Assembly: GCA_023228325.1 (NCBI GenBank)
Contig: JALOBK010000019.1
Coordinates: forward strand, 1-5,731
Direction of reading: 5' to 3'
Source: a bacterium
Lineage (GTDB): Bacteria; Auribacterota; UBA6266
Length of the DNA: 5,731 bases
The notes beneath the pieces are model-generated. The model had not been told where the DNA came from, did not search any database, and saw only the letters and a program-made list of their open reading frames with translations. Both the position numbers and the translations under genes were made by a program. Shown here in pieces: positions 1 to 4,540 of this stretch; within the stretch, counting starts at the first letter, position 1; the number at the start of each line of letters is the position of its first letter.

Positions 1-3000
1 AGATTTTGTTGAAGTTTCAGATTTTTCTATCTCACCCAATATTTCTTTTATTTCTTTATTATATCTATATCTAAATAAAGTTTTTCCTATTATACCTTTT
101 CTCTTTTCTTCTTTTTCAGATAATAATTCTTTCAAATTGGTTGTTGTTCTTTCTGACCTAATTCCCGCCTTAGCCGCAATAGAACTTATTTTATATTTTC
201 CTTCCTGTTTTCCAAATTGTTTTAATAATTCTTGATTAACACCTAAAAGTTTGTTTCTATCTTCGGAATCTTGTTTGGCTCTTTTTATTTCTCTCTCAGC
301 ATCTTTTTCTGACTTGTGTTTCATATAATAAGCTAATCCTGCAACAGATCCACCAACTGCAAGAGCAATCAATGCTGGCCCACTCAACAACACTCCACCA
401 GCAGCACTTATTCCCGATGTCACTGTTGATGCAATTCCACTCCCAGCGAACAGACCACCGATCCATCCACCAATAGTGGTTAATACTTTTTTACCGATCA
501 TTCCGGTTGCTATTGCACCACCAACACCAACTGCACCTGTTGCAACTAGAGCACCTTTGGATCCCAACAACGGTTTCAGTTTTTCAAATATAAATAGTAA
601 ACCACCACCAATAGCACCAATCTGAAGAACATTTAAAGCGGCTCCAATATCTTTAGTTGCTAAATAAGCAGCAATGCCTCCACTTATTGTCACCCATGAT
701 TTGGCCATTGGTGTATTTCCAAATATACTTTTCATAGAACCCATTACTTTATAAATTGCATATGCACCAATTCCACCCATAGCAACTCTAGATGCATCTG
801 CTATTCTCTTTGGGAGTGCTTTGGTATTTTCTTTTATAGCTGTTAATAATTTATCTGCTTTTGATAACTTTTTTCCATCAGTTGTTTTTTCAACAAAATT
901 AAATTTACGTGGTTTTCTTAATTTAAAATTAAATAAATTTTTTAATTTGCTTGGAGTGTCTGAAACTAAGGACAATAATTTCTTTGTATGTATTCCTGTC
1001 ATTATTGCAGTTTCATTATATAGATCATCAAAAACTTTAAATTCTTTAATCCCTGTAAATTGACCAAGTAATCCCATGGCCCATATACTATTAATTGCAG
1101 TATATGCGATTGGATTTAATAAAGATAAACCTAAAAGAACACTATTTCCCATAACTGTTGGTTTAGAAAACCATTCTTTAGTTCTCTTTAAAACACCAAT
1201 TTTTATTTTTGCATCTTCAGCTTTTCTCTTTTCTTCTTCTGTTAATATACTTTTTGTCTTTCTATTTTCATCATATTGAGGAGTGATAGTTCTTGATTTT
1301 TGCATAAAAGACACGAGCTTGGAGCTGACTGAAGCAATAGGAGAAACAACTTTCATTGTTGCAGCACCAAGTCTACTCGGACCTTTTTTAAATTTCAGTG
1401 TTTTTTCTTGTTCCAAATATTTTCTAATATCATCATATTCTTCGGGCTTGACTTTTAAACCAGGGATATTTGATTTCACCAATTCTTTTATATGTGAATC
1501 TATTGAGGACAAATGCATCAAACTATTATATTGAATCTGTAATTGTTTATTTCTTACTGATAATTCACTAAACGATTTTGTTCTGGACGTTTCAGATCCA
1601 AGAAAAAAACCTTTGATAGATTTAGGAATATTTCTTATAGAATCTAATAATCCAGATCCTTTTTTCTTTTCTTGTTTTTCACCAAATAAATATTTGGCTA
1701 TTCCCATCATACCACTCGCAAGTGGAGTTATACCAGGAATTCTAGAAAACCATTCTTTATCTCTAATATCTTTTGATTTTTTTGGATACACTCTAGCCAT
1801 CAAATCATAAAGCATTGATAGTTTATTATATTGATACATTCCAATGTCAACCAATGTTTCCATTGGTGTTGATTTCATTGATATTTCTTTAGAATATTTT
1901 AATCTTTTTCCAGGTAATAATAATTTTATTGGTGAATATAAAATCTTTCCAACTCTGTTTAATTGTTTAGCAATAGCCATAGAAAAACCGACAATATGAT
2001 TTAATTGTTTTATAATTGGCAATCTAGCAGAAACGGCAATCATAGCAGTTTCATATCCACTTGCTAAATAATCAACAAACATAGGTTCCTTAGCACCAAA
2101 GAATTTTCCCATTGCTTTGTTTAACCAATATAATTGTTGAACAACTTGTGCAGTTAAGAATCCCTGAAATTCTGATCCAGATATCAATCCATTTTTTGCA
2201 CCAGGAATAACCAGACCCGGTGTCATCATTGATTTCTTTAAAATAGATTGTCTAACAAACATACCAGACTGTGCTGTTAAATTTGTTCTAGCTGCAGTTG
2301 CCACAGCACTGAAATTTTCAGTTTGATCCATTGATGTTTTCTTTGGTAGTTTATTTATAGCATCATATATTTTATTTAAAGATTCCAACATTTGATTAGA
2401 TGTTGTAGCTCTTTCTTTATCTATTTTTTTATTTACTATTTTATCTTTTGATTTTAATAATATATCTTTAAGATCCGAAAATTTATTTCCAACATCTATA
2501 ATAGATTCATTTATTTCTCCGAGTTTATTGGCTATAAAGTCACCAAATGGATATTTATTATTTTTTGCAATTAACCGTTTAAATGAAGTTGGGCCAGATA
2601 ATTTATTTCTTCTGATCTCAAACATCTCATTTAAATTAAAAGTTTGAGATTTTTCTATCTTATCCAAACCAGATGTCTCATATCTCTTGACAATTGGTTT
2701 TTCTATTTTGAGATTAGTTACAGTTTTTCTTCTTCCTGGTCTTTTTGTAGATTTGCTTACTTTTAATTCTTCAAATTTATCAGTTAATTTTCCAAGTTTA
2801 TTTTCAAATTCATCTTGATCTATATCTGACTTGGAAATGTTATCTAATTCTTTATCATATTCATCTATTTTTTTCTTTTTAAATATATAATCACTAGCTT
2901 TCCTTTTTAACATCAAAACAGAATTTTTTAATTTTGGTACATATTTCTGTATACCTTTTTCTAGGAAATGTGCAATTAAAGGACTTCCACCAGAAAGAAT

Positions 3001-3207
3001 TGTGGCCGCAATTCTTGCTTCTTCTATTTCAGCTTCTTCATCTACAGTTTCATAGACATCAGAAATAGCTGCACTTAATTTAGATGTTGCATAAGATATT
3101 TTTTTGAACACACCTTTATTCTTGGAATCAAAAATAATATCATCATTTCCACCGATATCATTGATATTGTTGTTAATATCGATAAAATCTAAATCATCAT
3201 TGGCCAT
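1..3207 (-). CDS. Large phage virion protein, tape-measure-like (3' end beyond window)
   Basis: Codon-by-codon reading of the reverse strand from the ATG at 3207 gives 1069 codons with no stop, continuing past the left edge. The SD AAGGGAG (3214-3220) lies 6 bases before the start, and the protein begins MANDDLDFID. Residues about 1-60 are acidic and Asn/Asp-rich. Residues 60-270 are charged and probably helical, with a basic Lys/Arg patch near 150-165. Residues 330-730 mix amphipathic helices with hydrophobic stretches, for example 490-509 and 683-712. Residues about 808-965 are Gly/Ala-rich and strongly hydrophobic, with several possible membrane-inserting helices. From about 963 to the edge the chain is again highly charged. 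Length, helix content and a central-to-late Gly/Ala hydrophobic zone are typical of tail tape measure proteins, which set tail length and can insert into the host membrane during DNA ejection. No lysozyme or peptidase motif was recognised, so another large virion protein is possible. The open frame is certain; the function is inferred. Confidence 0.93.
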   Translation of the reverse strand, partial: MANDDLDFIDINNNINDIGGNDDIIFDSKNKGVFKKISYATSKLSAAISDVYETVDEEAEIEEARIAATILSGGSPLIAHFLEKGIQKYVPKLKNSVLMLKRKASDYIFKKKKIDEYDKELDNISKSDIDQDEFENKLGKLTDKFEELKVSKSTKRPGRRKTVTNLKIEKPIVKRYETSGLDKIEKSQTFNLNEMFEIRRNKLSGPTSFKRLIAKNNKYPFGDFIANKLGEINESIIDVGNKFSDLKDILLKSKDKIVNKKIDKERATTSNQMLESLNKIYDAINKLPKKTSMDQTENFSAVATAARTNLTAQSGMFVRQSILKKSMMTPGLVIPGAKNGLISGSEFQGFLTAQVVQQLYWLNKAMGKFFGAKEPMFVDYLASGYETAMIAVSARLPIIKQLNHIVGFSMAIAKQLNRVGKILYSPIKLLLPGKRLKYSKEISMKSTPMETLVDIGMYQYNKLSMLYDLMARVYPKKSKDIRDKEWFSRIPGITPLASGMMGIAKYLFGEKQEKKKGSGLLDSIRNIPKSIKGFFLGSETSRTKSFSELSVRNKQLQIQYNSLMHLSSIDSHIKELVKSNIPGLKVKPEEYDDIRKYLEQEKTLKFKKGPSRLGAATMKVVSPIASVSSKLVSFMQKSRTITPQYDENRKTKSILTEEEKRKAEDAKIKIGVLKRTKEWFSKPTVMGNSVLLGLSLLNPIAYTAINSIWAMGLLGQFTGIKEFKVFDDLYNETAIMTGIHTKKLLSLVSDTPSKLKNLFNFKLRKPRKFNFVEKTTDGKKLSKADKLLTAIKENTKALPKRIADASRVAMGGIGAYAIYKVMGSMKSIFGNTPMAKSWVTISGGIAAYLATKDIGAALNVLQIGAIGGGLLFIFEKLKPLLGSKGALVATGAVGVGGAIATGMIGKKVLTTIGGWIGGLFAGSGIASTVTSGISAAGGVLLSGPALIALAVGGSVAGLAYYMKHKSEKDAEREIKRAKQDSEDRNKLLGVNQELLKQFGKQEGKYKISSIAAKAGIRSERTTTNLKELLSEKEEKRKGIIGKTLFRYRYNKEIKEILGEIEKSETSTKS

Positions 3208-3213
3208 TGATTT

Positions 3214-3220
3214 CTCCCTT
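3214..3220 (-). promoter_or_regulatory. Ribosome binding site of the large minus-strand gene
   Basis: On the minus strand AAGGGAG stands 6 bases before the ATG at 3207. This supports that ATG as the true start of the 1069-codon frame and places the upstream boundary of the left gene. Confidence 0.75.
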
Positions 3221-3298
3221 ATAAACACAATTTAAGCTAGTTATTTGTTTTTGTTCTGTGTTCTTTTTATGAGAAATATAACTACATATATACTCTAT

Positions 3299-3338
3299 TG
3301 AGTTTAAAAGTTATTCTTTTTTAAACTCATATTTTTTC
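3299..3338 (+). terminator. 11-bp hairpin plus T-run in the leader of the plus-strand block
   Basis: TGAGTTTAAAA (3299-3309) is the exact reverse complement of 3319-3329, leaving a 9-base loop. The sequence TATTTTTT follows on the plus strand (3331-3338). This is a terminator-like element, but no plus-strand gene lies upstream of it in the window. It could be a transcription attenuator in the leader of the 87-codon gene, the 5' hairpin of a structured RNA, or a protein-binding dyad. On the minus strand it is not followed by a T-run, so it should not affect the large left gene. Confidence 0.5.
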
Positions 3339-3361
3339 AAGTGAAAGGTGGTGAAGAATAA

Positions 3362-3625
3362 ATGAGTTTCAGAGAAACAGCAATAAAGCTGTTGAGTCAG
3401 ATCCATGGAATCACATTAGATTCCGCAAGGATCATGGCTGCGGCAGCCGTGGTTGCTAGTTTAATCAATGTGTTAAGCGTATATGCAACAGGAACACTTG
3501 CGTATGCGACAATCGCATTGATCATGTATCTCCTTTCTCTGTTGATCGATGGTATCAATGCATTGTTATCATCGACAACTGCGGAATCTTTTCCGCAGTT
3601 CGAGGAGGAGGCCATGTCAACTTGA
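3362..3625 (+). CDS. Small two-helix membrane protein, 87 aa, function unknown
   Basis: The ATG at 3362 follows AAGGTGGTGA (3345-3354), one mismatch from an ideal SD and about 7 bases from the start. The N-terminal 20 residues look amphipathic (MSFRETAIKLLSQIHG). Two hydrophobic segments follow, at about residues 23-45 (an Ala/Val run, then LINVLSVY) and 46-70 (ATIALIMYLLSLLI). The C-terminal tail is acidic (FEEEAMST). Short two-helix proteins with a charged tail fit a holin, a phage membrane-effector or a lysis-accessory protein, but no family motif is visible and no endolysin is adjacent, so I leave the function open. The gene is GC-richer than its flanks and is packed with perfect inverted repeats (see the RNA entry). 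The opposite strand is also open for 72 codons. It is therefore possible that the frame is a by-product of a structured RNA rather than a protein gene. Confidence 0.58.
   Translation: MSFRETAIKLLSQIHGITLDSARIMAAAAVVASLINVLSVYATGTLAYATIALIMYLLSLLIDGINALLSSTTAESFPQFEEEAMST
3577..3600 (+). repeat. 10-bp perfect inverted repeat inside the 87-codon frame
   Basis: AACTGCGGAA (3577-3586) and its exact reverse complement (3591-3600) flank the loop TCTT. The stem is GC-rich and sits in the codons between the second hydrophobic segment and the acidic tail. No T-run follows, so it is not an intrinsic terminator. Confidence 0.8.
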
Positions 3626-3646
3626 TATGATCTAGGATCATATCAA
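3622..3646 (+). repeat. 11-bp perfect inverted repeat overlapping the stop codon
   Basis: TTGATATGATC (3622-3632) and its exact reverse complement (3636-3646) flank TAG. The TGA stop of the 87-codon frame (3623-3625) lies in the left arm. The bases after the stem (CTTCTTTCC) are too C-rich for a good intrinsic terminator, so this is more likely an RNA structural element, an mRNA 3' protective hairpin or a protein-binding dyad. Confidence 0.8.
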
Positions 3647-3685
3647 CTTCTTTCCAGTTTAATACTGGATGACAAAGAGTGGGAA

Positions 3686-3708
3686 TGGTTATATAACCAC
3701 TATAAATA
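3686..3708 (+). promoter_or_regulatory. 14-base palindrome followed by TATAAATA
   Basis: TGGTTATATAACCA (3686-3699) is a perfect palindrome. It is followed at 3701-3708 by TATAAATA, which matches the late-promoter core known from T4-like phages. If used, transcription would begin near 3715, just before the densest hairpin cluster. The octamer also appears by chance inside the large left gene (around 587-594, and on the reverse strand near 2352-2359), so its value here rests on position and the adjoining dyad. A simple operator, or just another RNA stem, is equally possible. Confidence 0.3.
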
Positions 3709-3799
3709 AAAATAACCCGTTGTCAGGTGGCGTTAGCACTGCGAAGAATAAACTTCGTTATCAAATTCGTATGAGCAAACATACGATACCAAAATATGC

Positions 3800-3838
3800 A
3801 CTCGTCCGGTAGGGGGTACGAGTTTAAAAAAGACCCCC
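3800..3838 (+). ncRNA. H-type RNA pseudoknot
   Basis: Stem 1 pairs ACTCGT (3800-3805) with ACGAGT (3818-3823). The loop it closes ends in GGGGGT (3812-3817), which is the exact complement of ACCCCC (3833-3838). The 6-base loop 1 (3806-3811), the absence of bases between the two stems, and an A-rich third loop of 9 bases (TTAAAAAAG, 3824-3832) are the geometry expected of a stable coaxial H-type pseudoknot. Such folds occur in riboswitches, translational operators such as that of T4 gene 32, frameshift signals and structured phage RNAs. I see no match to the consensus of a known riboswitch. Confidence 0.65.
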
Positions 3839-3909
3839 AACCTTTGTCCTGTCTTGGTTGACAGGTTGTTGCTTACCCCGAGCAAGCGTAAAACAACAAT
3901 GGGATTTCG

Positions 3910-3942
3910 GGAAAGGGAAGTTCCCTACCAACTTCCCTTTCC
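3910..3942 (+). repeat. 13-bp perfect hairpin upstream of the 44-codon gene
   Basis: GGAAAGGGAAGTT (3910-3922) is exactly complementary to 3930-3942, with loop CCCTACC (3923-3929). It ends 18 bases before the SD of the 44-codon gene. The loop bases CCCT (3923-3926) and the arm bases TTCCCT (3933-3938) are both complementary to the SD region (AGGG or AGGGAA, 3964-3969). The element could therefore switch between a closed hairpin with a free SD and a form that masks the SD. There is no T-run, so it is not an intrinsic terminator. Confidence 0.7.
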
Positions 3943-3970
3943 AACCACGCAAAATATTACAGGAGGGAAA

Positions 3971-4105
3971 ATGAAAGAATTCACACTGGTAAATGTATTA
4001 AAAGAACTGAAACAAGAAGCAAGAGAAAAAGCAATAGCATTATTGATTGTGGCGGGTATTGCCACAATCATAGAGTATTTTTTCGGAGAGGAAGAAGAAA
4101 TTTAA
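3971..4105 (+). CDS. 44-aa single-pass membrane peptide, function unknown
   Basis: I place the start at the ATG at 3971 because AGGAGGG (3961-3967) lies 3-4 bases before it. The same frame can be extended upstream to a TTG at 3854, but that extension crosses the hairpin cluster and has no SD. The peptide opens with a charged amphipathic helix (residues 1-20, MKEFTLVNVLKELKQEAREK). One hydrophobic segment follows at about 21-38 (AIALLIVAGIATIIEYFF), then the acidic tail GEEEEI. It shares an acidic C-terminus after a membrane segment with the 87-residue protein upstream. Size, one membrane helix and a long structured leader recall type I toxin peptides, but no antisense RNA is identified and small phage membrane proteins have many roles. 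Its own codons contain a 10-bp perfect hairpin (4044-4070), and the terminator stem starts within the last codons. Confidence 0.68.
   Translation: MKEFTLVNVLKELKQEAREKAIALLIVAGIATIIEYFFGEEEEI
4044..4070 (+). repeat. 10-bp perfect inverted repeat inside the 44-codon gene
   Basis: TGATTGTGGC (4044-4053) is exactly complementary to 4061-4070 across the loop GGGTATT. It coincides with the codons of the membrane segment (LIVAGIATII). The arms encode acceptable hydrophobic residues, so the pairing could have been selected at the RNA level without disturbing the peptide. Confidence 0.75.
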
Positions 4106-4127
4106 ATTCTTCCTCTTTCTTTTTTTG
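4088..4127 (+). terminator. Rho-independent terminator overlapping the end of the 44-codon gene
   Basis: GAGGAAGAA (4088-4096) pairs with TTCTTCCTC (4107-4115), and a T-rich tract ending in eight T (4120-4127) follows. The left arm lies in the codons for the acidic tail, and the TAA stop (4103-4105) is in the loop, so coding sequence and terminator are superimposed. It would end the transcript that carries the structured region and the 44-codon gene. Confidence 0.8.
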
Positions 4128-4195
4128 TTTTAAAATAATACATATATTAATTTAATGAAGTCCAATTTTTTATTTTATTTTTTAGGAGGGTTTTT

Positions 4196-4483
4196 ATGGT
4201 AGGAGAAAAGGAAACAATCACAAAAGAAGTTTTTGACCTGTTGAAAGATCCAAAAACCAACAGACTCAAACTCAGCAAAGTGAGAGAAGCCCTGGTGAAT
4301 ATTGCCAGGGAAGACGTGCTAGAAAGATACTACTCTTTCAACAACATCGACATTGACAGAGTGAACGGTGTTGCTGAAGAGATTGCAAAGAAGTATCATG
4401 AGATGAATCCGGATATTGACCAGATCGAAGTTGCAAAGAAGATCGTGGATGACTTTTGCAACAATGAGTTTGGTTTGAGTTAA
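4196..4483 (+). CDS. 95-aa soluble acidic helical protein, function unknown
   Basis: The ATG at 4196 follows a near-perfect SD, AGGAGGG (4184-4190), 5 bases upstream in a T-rich leader, so strong translation is likely. The product begins MVGEKETITKEVFDLL, has no signal peptide or membrane segment, and looks all-helical and acidic overall. The helical blocks are about residues 8-17, 24-42 (KVREALVNIAREDVLERYY), 49-67 (VNGVAEEIAKKYHEM) and 73-90 (QIEVAKKIVDDFCNNEF). A single Cys is present near the C-terminus and there is no metal or nucleotide motif. I do not recognise the family. Codons such as ATC, GAC, GTG and CTG are far commoner than in the next gene, whose codons are mostly A/T-ending. 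That suggests either high expression or a different origin. It lies between two terminators (4088-4127 and 4492-4514), so it is probably monocistronic from a promoter in 4128-4183 that I cannot pinpoint. Confidence 0.85.
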   Translation: MVGEKETITKEVFDLLKDPKTNRLKLSKVREALVNIAREDVLERYYSFNNIDIDRVNGVAEEIAKKYHEMNPDIDQIEVAKKIVDDFCNNEFGLS

Positions 4484-4491
4484 AAAAATAT

Positions 4492-4514
4492 ATGGGCTTT
4501 AAGCCCATTTTTTT
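4492..4514 (+). terminator. Rho-independent terminator after the 95-codon gene
   Basis: ATGGGC (4492-4497) pairs with GCCCAT (4503-4508) around TTTAA, followed by seven T (4508-4514). It begins 8 bases after the TAA stop. An A-run on the left (4482-4488) gives it weak bidirectional character. Confidence 0.88.
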
Positions 4515-4540
4515 CTAATTTAAAAACAAGGAGTTAACAA

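Larger units (their letters stand above)
3208..3361. other. Divergent intergenic region with probable promoters
   Basis: These 154 bases separate the start of the large minus-strand gene from the start of the plus-strand 87-codon gene, so promoters for both directions are expected here. On the plus strand a possible -10 element, TATACT (3289-3294), precedes the hairpin at 3299-3329, but no convincing -35 box is found at the usual distance. No clear minus-strand promoter could be picked out of the AT-rich sequence. No reading frame of note is present. Confidence 0.5.
3376..3942 (+). ncRNA. Candidate large structured RNA (hairpin-dense region)
   Basis: Local self-complementary stems tile this stretch. 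From left to right they are: 3376-3393 (6 bp, loop AATAAA); 3400-3433 (5 bp) enclosing 3407-3424 (6 bp, loop ACATTA); 3434-3450 (6 bp with one G-U); 3504-3518 (6 bp); 3542-3558 (5 bp); 3577-3600 (10 bp, loop TCTT); 3622-3646 (11 bp, loop TAG); 3653-3669 (6 bp); 3686-3699 (14-base palindrome); 3742-3757 (5 bp, loop AATAAA); 3767-3786 (7 bp, loop AGCAAA); 3800-3838 (pseudoknot); 3848-3865 (6 bp, loop TTGGTT); 3866-3896 (two-part stem); 3910-3942 (13 bp). Stems of 10 bp or more are very unlikely by chance at this density. From about 3626 to 3970 there is no credible ATG-started gene. Size, phage setting and isolation resemble GOLLD- or ROOL-type phage RNAs, but I recognise no family signature. 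Transcript ends are unknown; the next plus-strand terminator is at 4088-4127. Confidence 0.6.

Noticed and set aside
821..1810. Several plus-strand open frames of 65-83 codons (from 821, 1076, 1283 and 1613)
   Set aside because: All lie antisense within the uninterrupted 1069-codon minus-strand gene, lack SD sites and have unnatural compositions; they are shadows.
3397..3615. 72-codon minus-strand frame opposite the 87-codon gene
   Set aside because: No SD precedes it, and its openness follows from the composition and palindromes of the opposite strand. It is kept only as a caution about the coding status of the region.
3716..3960. tRNA, tmRNA, hammerhead or group I/II intron
   Set aside because: No T-arm consensus (GTTCRANYC), no cloverleaf spacing and no CCA end. 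CTGGATGAC (3665-3673) is not the CTGATGA hammerhead core, no domain V or P7-like core is visible, and no split gene flanks the region.
3716..3960. Type III toxin-antitoxin (ToxIN-like) RNA
   Set aside because: Those antitoxins are tandem direct repeats upstream of a toxin of about 170 residues. Here there is a single pseudoknot, no tandem repeats, and the downstream frame is a 44-residue membrane peptide.
3854..3970. N-terminal extension of the 44-codon gene to a TTG at 3854
   Set aside because: It runs through strong RNA stems (3866-3896, 3910-3942), has no SD at the TTG, and its sequence is unlike a protein N-terminus; the ATG at 3971 has AGGAGGG.
4228..4381. Inverted repeats of 6-8 bp inside the 95-codon gene (for example CCCTGG with CCAGGG)
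   Set aside because: Stems this short with loops of 9 or more are expected by chance at this density, and none reaches the 10-bp perfect stems seen upstream, so I do not extend the structured RNA into this gene.
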